A stretch of 58,256 nucleotides of DNA from Planctomycetaceae bacterium (GTDB lineage Bacteria > Planctomycetota > Phycisphaerae > Phycisphaerales > SM1A02). Both the position numbers and the translations under genes were made by a program. The notes under the pieces are model-generated. The model made no database searches. It saw nothing but the letters and a program-made list of their open reading frames with translations, and was not told the DNA's origin. The stretch lies in contig JAJTGL010000019.1 of NCBI GenBank assembly GCA_021297795.1, positions 1 through 58,256 on the forward strand, in the 5' to 3' direction. Below, piece by piece: positions 17,371-28,821 of this stretch (its first letter is position 1; each line of letters begins with the position of its first letter).

Positions 17371-19201
17371 AGCGGTCGATCGTCAGGAACACCTGCTCGA
17401 TCATCACGACGGTCTGGCGGAAGCCCATCGCCACCGCCTTGAACGGATCACCGTTGGCCGTCAGCACGGTCCACTCCGGGTCGAAGAGCGTCTCCGGGAT
17501 CGGGAATGACGCGCCCAGCGCACGGATGGAGGCGAGTTCCTCGGGGGCGAAGGTCGCCGCGAGCTCGATCGGAGCCGCCTCCGGCGACGGATCGCGGACG
17601 ACGAAGCGCACGCTGCGCGACTCGCCCTCCGGCGTCTTCGCCGCAACGTCGCCGAGCTGCCTGCGCAGCGCGTTGAAGTCGGCGATCGCCTCGCCATCGA
17701 CCGACACGATGGTCGCGAGCGGCACGATCGAGAGTGCCTTCGCGGGCGTGGCGCGCGACGTGCCGTCGCTCGCAAACACCGTCTCGACCGAGCGTGCGAG
17801 CCGCGGGAGCTCGGTCGCCGGAACGAGATAGACCCCGATGCGTCCCTTGGCGTCGGTCTTGACCTCGACCGCGATCTCCTCGAAGCCGCTCTCGCCGCTC
17901 TTGCGCAGGATGGTGGCGGGAAGCGTCGTGTTGGGCGACTTGCGGAAGATGCGCATCAGGTCGCTCGAACGCGGTCCGTAGGCGTTCGCCACGCGAAGGA
18001 ACACGTCGCCTTCGCGCAGGGTCCCGAAGTTCGGGCTGCCTTCGACGACGCCGTCGACACGCGCAAGCGGCGCGAAGCCCGCGATGCCGCCATCGATCGC
18101 GGGAACGAAGTCGGGGTCGATCGCCATGCCGTCGTCGCCCTGCCGGATCGGCTCCGCGACAAGCATCGCGAGCGTGCGCTGGGCGTCGATCGAGATGTCG
18201 ACCCTCTTCGGAGGTGCCGCATCGCCCGCGAGTTCGACCGTCAGCACGATCGACTCGGGGTTGTCGCCGATCACCTTCAGCGCCTCGGCGTAGTTCTTCA
18301 CCGCGGTTCCATTCACCGCGACGATCGACGACCCCGGGCCGATGCCCGCGGCGCCGAGCGCCGGATCGATGCGCGCAAGTGCACGCGTCACCTTGTCGCG
18401 CGACTGCGGCACATCGGTGAGCGTGAGGCTGCGCGAAGGCAGAACCCCCAGCGAGAGGAGCCCGGTGCCAGGTTCCTTCTCGGGTCGCGCCCGATAGAGG
18501 ATCTCGCGTCCATCGCGCTCGACGACGATGTCGAGCGTCGTGTCCGGCTTCGACATCGCGGCCGCCACGCGCACGTCGATGAACGTCGCGACCGGATCGC
18601 CGTCGATCGACACGATGCGATCGCCGGGCTGGAGTCCTTCTTCGGCGGAGGAGCCGGGTGAGGGCACGGCTTCGGCGCGCGCGGCGCTGCTGCCGGGCTC
18701 CACGAAGCCGACCGCGGGTGCGGGAAAGCGCACGCCCACCAGGAAGGCGATGAGGAAGAGGACGATCGCGAGGATGAGGTTCGCGGTGATGCCCGCGAGG
18801 ATCACGACGCCACGGCGGAAGATGGTCGCCTGACCGAAGCTGCGCGGGTCGCTGCTGGTGGCGTGCGGGTTGCCGTCCTCCTGTCCGAGCATGCGCACGT
18901 AGCCACCGATCGGAAGGGCACGCAGCGAGTACTCGGTCTCGCCGATGCCGAGCTTCTCGCGCTCGGCGTCGGGAATCTCGATCGGCCGCCGGCCGTGCTT
19001 GCGCACCACGCGCGCGTCGGCGCTCCCGAAGCAGAGGCCGACGCCACGGCGGTAGCTGACGAGGCAGGGACCCATGCCGATCGCGAAGCCGTCGGCGCGG
19101 ATCCTGGCCCACTTCGCCGCGAGGAAGTGCCCGAGCTCGTGGATGAAGATCAGGAAGCCGAAGCCGACAAGGACGAGAATGAAACCAGAGAGAGAGCTCA
19201 C
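17363..19201 (-). CDS. rseP: RseP-like site-2 zinc metalloprotease, truncated by frameshift
   Basis: Intramembrane protease that cuts anti-sigma factors or remnant signal peptides in the inner membrane. The ORF (612 residues, GTG start at 19201) has the first membrane helix with zinc motif HELGH at residues 21-25 and the GYVRMLGQED segment. A second helix (ITANLILAIVLFLIAFLVGV) and tandem PDZ domains follow (GLQPGDRIVSIDG, GIGPGSSIVAVNG, and a third-like TIVSVDGEAI). It then reaches GFRQTVVMIEQVFLTIDRS and stops. The remaining DG-motif helix lies in another frame at 17160-17370. As read, the product lacks a catalytic Asp and would be inactive. It follows dxr on the same strand, a common dxr-rseP pairing. 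Confidence 0.88.
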   Translation of the reverse strand: MSSLSGFILVLVGFGFLIFIHELGHFLAAKWARIRADGFAIGMGPCLVSYRRGVGLCFGSADARVVRKHGRRPIEIPDAEREKLGIGETEYSLRALPIGGYVRMLGQEDGNPHATSSDPRSFGQATIFRRGVVILAGITANLILAIVLFLIAFLVGVRFPAPAVGFVEPGSSAARAEAVPSPGSSAEEGLQPGDRIVSIDGDPVATFIDVRVAAAMSKPDTTLDIVVERDGREILYRARPEKEPGTGLLSLGVLPSRSLTLTDVPQSRDKVTRALARIDPALGAAGIGPGSSIVAVNGTAVKNYAEALKVIGDNPESIVLTVELAGDAAPPKRVDISIDAQRTLAMLVAEPIRQGDDGMAIDPDFVPAIDGGIAGFAPLARVDGVVEGSPNFGTLREGDVFLRVANAYGPRSSDLMRIFRKSPNTTLPATILRKSGESGFEEIAVEVKTDAKGRIGVYLVPATELPRLARSVETVFASDGTSRATPAKALSIVPLATIVSVDGEAIADFNALRRQLGDVAAKTPEGESRSVRFVVRDPSPEAAPIELAATFAPEELASIRALGASFPIPETLFDPEWTVLTANGDPFKAVAMGFRQTVVMIEQVFLTIDRSR

Positions 19202-19312
19202 GGGCGCATCCTACGCCCGGCGGCGCGATCCGGCGCGCGCCGCGCGCAACTCGCACAGGTGATCGGCGAGGGTGGGATCGCTGCCTTCGAGCGGTGGATG
19301 GCGGGGTGCTGC

Positions 19313-20635
19313 CTATGCCGGGGCCAACGCAAGTCGGTCGACCGCGCGCCGCGCGCGGAGGCGAGCCTCGGCGTCGGCCGAGAGCACGTCGGCGAGCGTT
19401 CGCACCGGACGGACCGGTTCGCCGTCGAGCACCTCGCGGACGATGTCGGCGATCGCGGGGAACGGAATGCGACGCGCGAGGAACGCCTCGACCGCCACCT
19501 CGTTGGCCGCGTTGAACGCGGCGCCGGCCGTTCCGCCCGCATCGATCACACGGTGGGCGAGAAGGATCGCGGGGAAGCGATCCGTATCGACCGGCTCGAA
19601 GTCCAGCGACCGGAGCGCGGCGAAGTCGAGCTTGCGCGACGGACCATCGAGCCGCTCCGGGTCGCAGAGCGCCTGCTGGATCGGCGTGCGCATGTCGGGG
19701 GGCGAGAGCTGCGCGAGCACCGAACCGTCGATGTACTCGACGAAGCCGTGCACGATCGACTGCGGATGCACGATCGCATCGATGCGCGAGCTCTCGAGTC
19801 CGAAGAGCCAGTGCGCCTCGATCAGTTCGAGCGCCTTGTTCATGAGCGACGCGCTGTCGACGGTGACCTTCGGTCCCATGCGCCAGGTCGGATGCGCGAG
19901 CGCGTCGTCGACGGTCGCCGCGGCGATCTCGCCGCGCGACTTGCGACGGAAGGGGCCGCCCGACGCGGTGAGCACCACGCGCCGCACCTCGCGCATCGCC
20001 GCGCTCGATGAGGATGGAGAGGTCCTCGTCGAACCCGCGGATGAGTCTGCAATCGAGGCCGCAGACGAGGCCGAAAATGAGGCCGAAAATGAGGCCGAGG
20101 ACGAGGCTTTGAGGCACTGGAACAGCGCGTTGTGCTCGCTGTCGACCGGGATGATGCGCACGCCTGCTGATGCTGCGGCCGGCATGACGATCGCGCCCGC
20201 GGCGACAAGCGCCTCCTTGTTCGCGAGCGCCACGTCGCAACCACGCGCGATCGCCGCGAGCACCGGTTCGATCCCTGCCGCGCCGACCATTGCCGCGAGG
20301 ACAAGATCGCCAGGCTGCGCGTGGCGCTCGAGCAGTTCGCAGGCAGCGCGCGGTCCGCGCAGCACTTCGATGCGCGAGGAGTCGAGGCCTGGCGCCGCGA
20401 TCTCCGCGGCGGCGTCCGCCACCGCGACCACTCGGACGCCGAACTCGGCGGCGCATCGCGCGAGCGCTTCGCCATTGCGGGCGCTCGCGAGACCGACGAC
20501 TTCGAAACGCCGCACCCCACGGCGTTCGAAGTCACGAATCACATCGAGGGCACTCGTACCGATCGAGCCGGTCGCGCCGAGGATGAAGAGCCGACGCGGT
20601 GACTGCAAAGTGCGGTCATGCTCGCGTCCGGTCAC
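19313..20635 (-). CDS. dxr: 1-deoxy-D-xylulose 5-phosphate reductoisomerase
   Basis: Converts DXP to 2-C-methyl-D-erythritol 4-phosphate in the MEP isoprenoid pathway, using NADPH. The dinucleotide motif GATGSIG lies near residues 19-25. Catalytic landmarks NKEALV, IIPVDSEHNALFQCL and SASLMNKALELIEAHWLF are intact. Between ALFQCL (about residue 176) and VVLTASGGPF there is an unusual insertion of roughly 40 mostly Ser/Ala residues (SSSASFSASFSASSAAS), encoded by a short tandem repeat. At 440 residues it is longer than usual for this reason. The GTG start at 20635 overlaps the RNase E stop (GTGA), and rseP follows. Confidence 0.94.
   Translation of the reverse strand: MTGREHDRTLQSPRRLFILGATGSIGTSALDVIRDFERRGVRRFEVVGLASARNGEALARCAAEFGVRVVAVADAAAEIAAPGLDSSRIEVLRGPRAACELLERHAQPGDLVLAAMVGAAGIEPVLAAIARGCDVALANKEALVAAGAIVMPAAASAGVRIIPVDSEHNALFQCLKASSSASFSASFSASSAASIADSSAGSTRTSPSSSSAAMREVRRVVLTASGGPFRRKSRGEIAAATVDDALAHPTWRMGPKVTVDSASLMNKALELIEAHWLFGLESSRIDAIVHPQSIVHGFVEYIDGSVLAQLSPPDMRTPIQQALCDPERLDGPSRKLDFAALRSLDFEPVDTDRFPAILLAHRVIDAGGTAGAAFNAANEVAVEAFLARRIPFPAIADIVREVLDGEPVRPVRTLADVLSADAEARLRARRAVDRLALAPA
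20065..20105. repeat. 12-bp tandem repeat inside dxr
   Basis: Near-perfect units of GAGGCCGAAAAT (plus-strand reading) occur in tandem and degrade into GAGGCCGAGGAC. They encode the Ser/Ala/Phe repeats of the dxr insertion. The unit is a multiple of three, so the frame is kept. Confidence 0.75.
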
Positions 20636-23600
20636 TCGTCACCGCCTCCCGAGCCTCGTTCGCCCGGAGCGAGCTTGCGTACGCGGCCGCCATAGAGCGA
20701 CCGTGGCTTCGGGGTCGCGGGAGTCGCGGGTGCGGAAGGCGCTGCGGAGGAAGATCCACCGCCCGACGAACCCGATGAGGAGCCGCCCGAGGATCCGCCC
20801 GAGGATCCGCCGGAACCGCGTCCATCGCCGCCGCGGTTTCGATCGCGGTTGCGATCACGGTTTCCATCGCGATTTCCGCCGCGGTTGCCATCACGGTTTC
20901 CATCGTCACGGTTTCCATCGCGGTTTCCGCCGCGATCACCTTCGGCGTTCCCGTCACGGTTCTTGTTGCGACCACGTCCGCCGCGTCGACGGCGTCGACG
21001 GCGGCGACCGCCGTCGCCATCCGACCCGCCTCCGGTGCCGCCATCGGGCGATCCGACGGACTCGTCACCCGAGTCATCACCCGAAGCATCACCCGAATCA
21101 TCGTCGACGTCGTTCCCGTCGGAACCGCTGTCGGAATCGCCACCATCGCGGTCATCGTCCGAGACATCGCGCGTGTCCGCGCCGGCATCGTCGTCGCGCT
21201 CCGAGTCGCCGTCGCCATCGGCATCGGCGCGAGCGCTCTCCGAACCGTCCGCGCCGGAATCACCTCCACCGCGACCGCCGCGGCCACGACGCCGCCGACG
21301 ACGACGCTTGCGGCGTTCGCCGCCCTCGCCGGGCTGGCCACCTTCGCCGTTCTCGCCGCCGTCGTCGATCGACTCTGGTTCCGGCGTCGGCTCGGGTACA
21401 TCAAACGGCGGCTTGCCGTAGGCCTTGCGGATCATGTCGCCCTGCTCGCCGGAGAGAAGCGACTGGTGTCCCTTCACCTCGATGCCGAGCTCGGCGCACT
21501 TCGCGAGCACTTCCTTGCTCGTGAGCTCGATCTCCTTCGCGATCGCGTGCACGCGGATCGGGTCGCTCGGCTCGCGTGGCGGTGGCGGGGGCGCAACGAC
21601 CTTCGGTGCCGGCGCGGGCCGCCCGCTCTGCCTGTCCTGCGGGGGCTGTCCGTCCTGGCGCGGCTGGCCATCGGGGCCGCGGCCACCGCGACCGCGACGG
21701 CGTCGGCGCTTGCGGCGTCCACCACCTTCACCGCCGCCCTGACCGCCGCCATCGCCTTCGCGATGCTCGCCGGATGCCCCGTCGGCCTCGTCGTCGGACT
21801 CGCCTTCGGACTCGTCGTCGCCATCGTCGCGTGCCGCCGCACGGGCCGCTTCCTGTGCCTTCCGCGCGGCGCGCTCCTCCGCTTCCTTCCGTTCGAGCGC
21901 GCTTGCGAAGCTCGGCTCGTCCTCATCGATCTCGGGGAGGTCGTCGAAGCCACCCGAGAGGATGATCGACGTGGCGTCGGCCGCCGCGGGCTTGCGCCGA
22001 CGGCGACGGCGGCGACGTCCACCGCCCGAACCCTGCTGCGCGCTCGGGCCACCGGTCTCGTCGTCCTCGTCCTCCTCGATCTCGGTCGGGAAACTCGCAA
22101 GCGCCGGCATCTGGAACTTCTGCGGCCGGTCGAGGTCGACGTCGGCGCCGCGATCGTCGTAGGCGTAGAGATCGACGCGATCGACCGCGATCGCCTCGCT
22201 GATGCGCACGTCGATCTTCTTCGTGAAGAGATCCTCGAGCTCGACCATCGCGCGACGCTTCCGCGAGAGGAGTACCGCCGCCACCTTCGCCGAGCAGACG
22301 ACCTCGACGCGCGCGACCTTCTCCATGTCGAAGACGAGCTGGATGCGGCGCATCGCGTCGCCGGCCACGCTGTCCGGCATGCGGATCTCGCCGTGGCCCG
22401 CGCAGTGCGGACAGTCGGTGTAGTGCGTCTTGCGCAGGCTCGGGCGCATGCGCTGGCGCGTGAGCTCGAGGATGCCGAACTCGCTGATCGTGCCGACGGT
22501 GGTCTTCGCGCGATCGCGCGACAGATGCTTCTTGAAGCGCTCCTCGATGTCGCGCCGGTGCTTCGACGCGCGCATGTCGATGAGGTCGCAGATCACGACG
22601 CCGCCGAGGTCGCGCAGGCGCAGCTGCCGTGCGATCTCGTCGACCGCCTCCTGGTTGGTCTGGTACGCGTTCGTCTCGCTGTCGCGCGCGCTGCGCGAGC
22701 GACCCGAGTTGACATCGATCGCGACGAGCGCCTCGGCCTGGTCGAACACGAGCGCGCCGCCCGAGGGGAGCGGCACCTCGCGCGCGTGGATCAGATCGAC
22801 CTGCCGCTCCACGTCGAACGCGTGGAAGATCGGGCGGCGGCGGTCGTAGAAGTGCACCTTGGCCGCGGCCTTCGGCGCGACGACCTCGAGGAACGCACGG
22901 GCACGGCCGAAGGCGCTCTCGCTGTCCACGACGATGCCGTCGACCGACGAGTCGATCGAGTCGCGGATCGTGCGCAGGAGGATGTCGCCCTCGGCGTACA
23001 GCTGGCATGGTGCGCCCACCGCGTTCATGCGCTTCTCCATCACCTGCCAGAGGCGGGTGAGGTACTGCGCGTCGCGCGCGAGCTCGGTGCGCGTGGCGTC
23101 GAAGCCGGCGGTGCGCAGGATGAAGCCGAAGCCCTTCGGAAGATCGAGCGAGTCCAGGATCTTCCGCATCTTGCGGCGGCCCTCCTCGTCGTCGACCTTG
23201 CGCGAGACGCCGACGTTGTCCATGTCGGGCATCATCACGAGGAGCCGGCCCGGGATCGACAGGTAGCTGGTGACGGTCGGACCCTTTGATCCGATGCCTT
23301 CCTTCAGCACCTGGACGGTGATCTCCTGTCCGCGCTTGAGCGCCTCCTGCATCATCGGGCGCGCGCGCCGCGGGATCTTGCGGCCGACCTTCTCGGTGCG
23401 GACCTTCTCGTCGCCGTCGCCATCCTCGCCATCCTCGTCGTGTCCCTTCCGCTTCGGGAAGTACTTCGGGTGGAGGTCGGAGATGTGGAGGAAGCCGTTC
23501 GCCCCCTCGCCGAAGTCGACGAAGGCCGCCTGGATCGCAGGCTCGACGTTGACGACGCGCGCCTTGTAGATGGATCCGACGTTGGTCGAGGTCGCCGCGC

Positions 23601-24177
23601 GCTCGGTGAAGAACTGCGCGAGCTTGCCCTGCTCGAGGATCGCGATGCGCGTCTCCTCGCCGGGGATGTCGTTGACGACGACGAGCTGCTTGGGCTTCTC
23701 GCCGCGGTGGGCGAGCATGTCGTCGTCGCCCGCTTCACCGGCCGCGTCGCCGGCCGGACGATCGAAGTCGCGCATCGAGGCGCGCGCGTAGGCGGCGGCG
23801 GCATCCGCGGCGTCGGCGGCGTCCTCCTCGGCACGCGCGGAGGCTTCCGCCGCTTCCTCCGGAGTCATCGGTGTCGACTCGGGTTCACCGTGGTCGCCGA
23901 AACTCTCGGCCGCGGTTTCCGCCGCGAGGTCGTCGGCCTCGGTGAAGCCGTAGCCGATGCCCGGGTTGTCCTCGAACTCGGGTGATTCGGATGCCAGGCC
24001 GTCGGTGTCGGCGTGCATGGTCTCCGCGTGGTTGTCAGCGTGGTTGTCAGCGTGGTTGTCAGCGTGGTTGTCCGCGTGGCGCGCGGCACCGTCGTGCGCG
24101 TGCCTTTCGCCGCGCTTCTCTCCGTCCGTTCCCTCGATCTCGTGTCCCGTCTCGTTGCTGCCGTTCTGATCAGACAT
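20632..24177 (-). CDS. rne: RNase E/G-family endoribonuclease with IF-2 N-terminal-like domain
   Basis: Single-strand endoribonuclease for mRNA decay and RNA processing. The 1181-residue protein has an acidic N-terminal extension with four NHAD repeats, then an S1 domain from about residue 200 (SIYKARVVNVEP, GFLHISDL). The RNase H-like/DNase I-like catalytic core follows, with AIDVNSG (Asp near 488) and VVICDLIDM (Asp near 532) as metal ligands. The zinc-link Cys pair is DCPHCAGHG near 589. After a linker with Arg blocks, residues about 872-920 (PIRVHAIAKEIELTSKEVLA, then GIEVKGHQSLL) match the N-terminal domain of translation factor IF-2, which this family normally lacks. The rest is Arg-rich and Asn-Arg-Asp-Gly repeat sequence, probably disordered. 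Its stop overlaps the dxr start. Confidence 0.93.
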   Translation of the reverse strand: MSDQNGSNETGHEIEGTDGEKRGERHAHDGAARHADNHADNHADNHADNHAETMHADTDGLASESPEFEDNPGIGYGFTEADDLAAETAAESFGDHGEPESTPMTPEEAAEASARAEEDAADAADAAAAYARASMRDFDRPAGDAAGEAGDDDMLAHRGEKPKQLVVVNDIPGEETRIAILEQGKLAQFFTERAATSTNVGSIYKARVVNVEPAIQAAFVDFGEGANGFLHISDLHPKYFPKRKGHDEDGEDGDGDEKVRTEKVGRKIPRRARPMMQEALKRGQEITVQVLKEGIGSKGPTVTSYLSIPGRLLVMMPDMDNVGVSRKVDDEEGRRKMRKILDSLDLPKGFGFILRTAGFDATRTELARDAQYLTRLWQVMEKRMNAVGAPCQLYAEGDILLRTIRDSIDSSVDGIVVDSESAFGRARAFLEVVAPKAAAKVHFYDRRRPIFHAFDVERQVDLIHAREVPLPSGGALVFDQAEALVAIDVNSGRSRSARDSETNAYQTNQEAVDEIARQLRLRDLGGVVICDLIDMRASKHRRDIEERFKKHLSRDRAKTTVGTISEFGILELTRQRMRPSLRKTHYTDCPHCAGHGEIRMPDSVAGDAMRRIQLVFDMEKVARVEVVCSAKVAAVLLSRKRRAMVELEDLFTKKIDVRISEAIAVDRVDLYAYDDRGADVDLDRPQKFQMPALASFPTEIEEDEDDETGGPSAQQGSGGGRRRRRRRRKPAAADATSIILSGGFDDLPEIDEDEPSFASALERKEAEERAARKAQEAARAAARDDGDDESEGESDDEADGASGEHREGDGGGQGGGEGGGRRKRRRRRGRGGRGPDGQPRQDGQPPQDRQSGRPAPAPKVVAPPPPPREPSDPIRVHAIAKEIELTSKEVLAKCAELGIEVKGHQSLLSGEQGDMIRKAYGKPPFDVPEPTPEPESIDDGGENGEGGQPGEGGERRKRRRRRRRGRGGRGGGDSGADGSESARADADGDGDSERDDDAGADTRDVSDDDRDGGDSDSGSDGNDVDDDSGDASGDDSGDESVGSPDGGTGGGSDGDGGRRRRRRRRGGRGRNKNRDGNAEGDRGGNRDGNRDDGNRDGNRGGNRDGNRDRNRDRNRGGDGRGSGGSSGGSSGGSSSGSSGGGSSSAAPSAPATPATPKPRSLYGGRVRKLAPGERGSGGGDE
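24026..24073. repeat. 12-bp tandem repeat in the rne 5' coding region
   Basis: Four units of GCGTGGTTGTCA (last one ending C), encoding a His-Ala-Asp-Asn tetrapeptide repeat on the minus strand in the acidic head of the RNase E-like protein. Confidence 0.9.
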
Positions 24178-24804
24178 TGCCTTCGCCGATTCTCTGGATT
24201 GCTCCAGCCTGCGAGGCGTGCACAGCGCGGTGCCTTCGGGAGCACGGATCGGGGTGCTGCTTCGCTCGAAGCAGGGAGGGTCGGGGGATCAGCCTCGGCG
24301 ACGGTCTGCGGAAGGACTCCGCACGGCTTTCGCACCTGGCGCGCAGCGATCCTCGCGGATCTGTCGCGGGGAAAATCCCGAGCGACTGCGCCGCATGCGT
24401 CGCCGTGGTCCGTTCGCGCGGAGCGCGTGACGGGCATGCGCGGCGCGCACGCGAAGTTCCCATCCGGGGAGGTCGGCCTGCTGCGCCATCTCGGCGCTGT
24501 GCCAACGTCTCCGCGGTCCGACCGTCCGGGGGGCGCGTCTTCGTCGGCCGGGCGCATGGTTCCGTCTGGAAGACCATGGCGCCAGCGAGGAAGTCCGCGA
24601 CCGTTCATCCCGATTGGCAGGCGGAACGTCCGCCTGAACCAAGAGTGCGCCCGTGTGTGAGACCGCAGGAAGCGGTCTCGGGGCTGTTCACGGCCTCAAT
24701 ATTCTCGTTCGTTCGACTCCGTCCCGCTGTGTTTCCGCCATTTTGCCTGCACGAGCGTGTCGCACGCGCTGGTTCCGATGGCTTGCCGGGGTTGCAGAGG
24801 GCCG
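24178..24804. other. 627-bp gap between ptsI and rne
   Basis: Downstream of ptsI and upstream of rne, both on the minus strand. Two small perfect hairpins lie near the ptsI end: an 8-bp stem at 24659-24679 (GAGACCGC arm) and an 8-bp stem at 24618-24636 (CAGGCGGA arm). Neither has a T-tract. The rest, next to rne, could be a long leader. No protein-like ORF was seen. Confidence 0.45.
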
Positions 24805-26592
24805 TTACTCGGCCATCCAACCGCCGAACGAGTCGGGGTCGATTTTTCTGAGTTCGTCGCGGAGGGTGTTGAGCACCTGCCGCTCGGAATCGAACGAACC
24901 AACCCGGCGGGCCAGCTGTTCGCAGTGGGGGATGTCGACCGACCGGATCACGCGCTTGATGAGCGGGATCTGGCTCGGGACAAGCGAGAGTGTACGCATT
25001 CCGAGGCCGATCAGCAACATCGTGTAGATCGCCTCTCCGGCGACCTCTCCGCAGAGAGAAACGTCGATTCCGGCCCGACGGCCCGATCGGACGACCTGCT
25101 TGATGAGATACAGGACCGCCGGGGAGGCCCCGGTGTAGAGGTTTGCCACCCGTTCGTTGCCGCGGTCGACCGCGAGCGTGTACTGGATCAGGTCATTTGT
25201 GCCGATCGAGAAGAACGCGCACTCGTCCGCGAACGCGCGTGCCATCAGGGCCGCGCTCGGCACCTCGATCATGATGCCGGTCTGGATGCCGCGGTCGAAG
25301 GGGATGCCCTCCTCGTCGAGCTCCTCGCAGACGTCGTTCAGGATCATCTTCGCCTGCCGGAGCTCCATGAGCGTCGACACCAGCGGGAACATGATCTTGA
25401 CCGGGCCCGCGGTGCTCGCGCGCAGGATCGCGCGCAGCTGCGTCTTGAAGAGCTCGCGGTTCTGGAGGCAGTAGCGGATCGAGCGAAGGCCGAGGAACGG
25501 GTTGCGCTCGGGCTCGTGCGCACGCTGCTGCGTGTACTTGTCGGCGCCGAGGTCGAGCGTGCGGATCGTGCACGGGCGACCGGCGAGCAGTTCGAGCGTG
25601 CGTCGGTACGCCTGGTACTGCTCCTCCTCGCTCGGCTCGTGGTCGTTGGTGAGGTAGAGGAACTCGGTGCGGTAGAGGCCGACGCCATCGCCGCCGTTGG
25701 CGAGGACGCTCTCGACCTCGTGGGGGAACTCGATGTTTCCGAGCAGTTGGATGCGCGTGCCGTCCTTGGTGACGGCTTCGAGCGGCGCGGTCTCGCGCAG
25801 CACCTTGCGGTAGGCGGAGAAGCGGTCCTGCTGGACCCGGTACTCCTCGAGCGTGCGTTCGGTCGGACGCACGATGACGACGCCCGTGTCGCCGTCGACG
25901 ATGACGGTGTCGCCGTCCTCCGCACGCTCCATCACGCGCTGGCAGCCGACGACGCAGGGGATCTCGATGGCGCGCGCCACGATCGAGGTGTGGCTCGTGC
26001 GGCCGCCGAGGTCGGTGGCGATGCCGAGGATCTTCTTCCGGTCCATGCCCGCCGTCTGCGAGGGCGTGAGCTCGTGCGCCACGATGATGACGGGTTCGTC
26101 GAGGGCGGAGAGACGCGACTCGTTCTCGCCCATCAGCTTGCCGAGCACGCGGCGGTCGAGGTCGAGGACGTCGTTGGCCTTCTGGCGGAAGACCTCGTTG
26201 CCGATCGCGCGGAACTGCTCGGTGACCTTGCGGAAGGCGTCGGCGACGGCGACCTCGGCGTTGACGTGGTCGGCGCGGATCCGCTCGCGCATCGGGCCGA
26301 CGAGCGCCGGATCCTGGAGAAGTCCGAGGTGGAAGCCGAAGATCTTCGCGGCCTCGCGGCCGAGCTGCTGCTCGGTCCGGTCGCGCAGCACGACGAGGTC
26401 CGCGTTCGCGTCGCGCAGTGCGCCCTCGAGGCGGGTCAGTTCCGCGTCGACCTCGTTCTCCTCGATGTCGCGACGGGGGACGTGCGTTTCCGCCTCGCCG
26501 AGCACGAAGACCCGCCCGATCACGATGCCGGGAGAGACCGGGATGCCCTTCACGGTCTGCATGGGCTTGGGTTGCTGGACGGAATGGGGCAT
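24805..26592 (-). CDS. ptsI: Phosphoenolpyruvate-protein phosphotransferase (PTS enzyme I)
   Basis: Transfers phosphate from phosphoenolpyruvate to HPr. The 595-residue protein has the full enzyme I layout. The N-terminal phosphohistidine domain has LGGRTSHTSIVARA, with His201 the phosphorylated residue. The PEP-binding TIM barrel contains VGLYRTEFLY, FLGLRSIRYCL, the metal/PEP site EVPSAALMA and GTNDLIQYTLAVDR. The catalytic Cys sits in SLCGEVAGE. No HPr, HPr kinase or sugar permease lies next to it, so its role (sugar uptake or regulation only) is open. The first ATG at 26592 is used; MQTVKGIP, 30 bp later, is an alternative that starts closer to the conserved region. Confidence 0.94.
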   Translation of the reverse strand: MPHSVQQPKPMQTVKGIPVSPGIVIGRVFVLGEAETHVPRRDIEENEVDAELTRLEGALRDANADLVVLRDRTEQQLGREAAKIFGFHLGLLQDPALVGPMRERIRADHVNAEVAVADAFRKVTEQFRAIGNEVFRQKANDVLDLDRRVLGKLMGENESRLSALDEPVIIVAHELTPSQTAGMDRKKILGIATDLGGRTSHTSIVARAIEIPCVVGCQRVMERAEDGDTVIVDGDTGVVIVRPTERTLEEYRVQQDRFSAYRKVLRETAPLEAVTKDGTRIQLLGNIEFPHEVESVLANGGDGVGLYRTEFLYLTNDHEPSEEEQYQAYRRTLELLAGRPCTIRTLDLGADKYTQQRAHEPERNPFLGLRSIRYCLQNRELFKTQLRAILRASTAGPVKIMFPLVSTLMELRQAKMILNDVCEELDEEGIPFDRGIQTGIMIEVPSAALMARAFADECAFFSIGTNDLIQYTLAVDRGNERVANLYTGASPAVLYLIKQVVRSGRRAGIDVSLCGEVAGEAIYTMLLIGLGMRTLSLVPSQIPLIKRVIRSVDIPHCEQLARRVGSFDSERQVLNTLRDELRKIDPDSFGGWMAE

Positions 26593-26907
26593 CGGATGCG
26601 CAGTTTACAGGGTCGCTTGCAGGACGATGGCGCCCGGATTCCGGGGGCCAACCACCTCCGGGTGCCACGATCCCCGACGGAACGCAGCGAAGGACGGGGC
26701 GCGGTCGCCTCGTGTCACGGGTGTCTCGGGCGGGCGCGAGGCGCCGATCACTCTTTGCGAACGGACGTCCCGAGAAGAACAGGCGGCCGAAGCAGTGCTT
26801 CGGCCGCCTGTGGGTCGCAATCTTCGGCAACAACCGCGTCTGGCCTCCTGCTCGCCAAAGCGAGCGAGTTGCGAAGCAGGTTGCGAGCGCTCATACCTCG
26901 CGCACGC
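26593..26907. other. 315-bp gap between dnaK and ptsI
   Basis: Holds the dnaK terminator at 26780-26810 and, nearer ptsI, presumably the ptsI promoter, which could not be pinpointed. No coding sequence is seen. Confidence 0.5.
26780..26810 (-). terminator. Rho-independent terminator of dnaK
   Basis: A 14-bp perfect stem (CAGGCGGCCGAAGC at 26780-26793 with 26797-26810) and a 3-nt loop. On the minus strand it is followed by TTCTTCTC. It lies about 100 bp beyond the dnaK stop. Confidence 0.82.
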
Positions 26908-28821
<1,914 letters not shown>

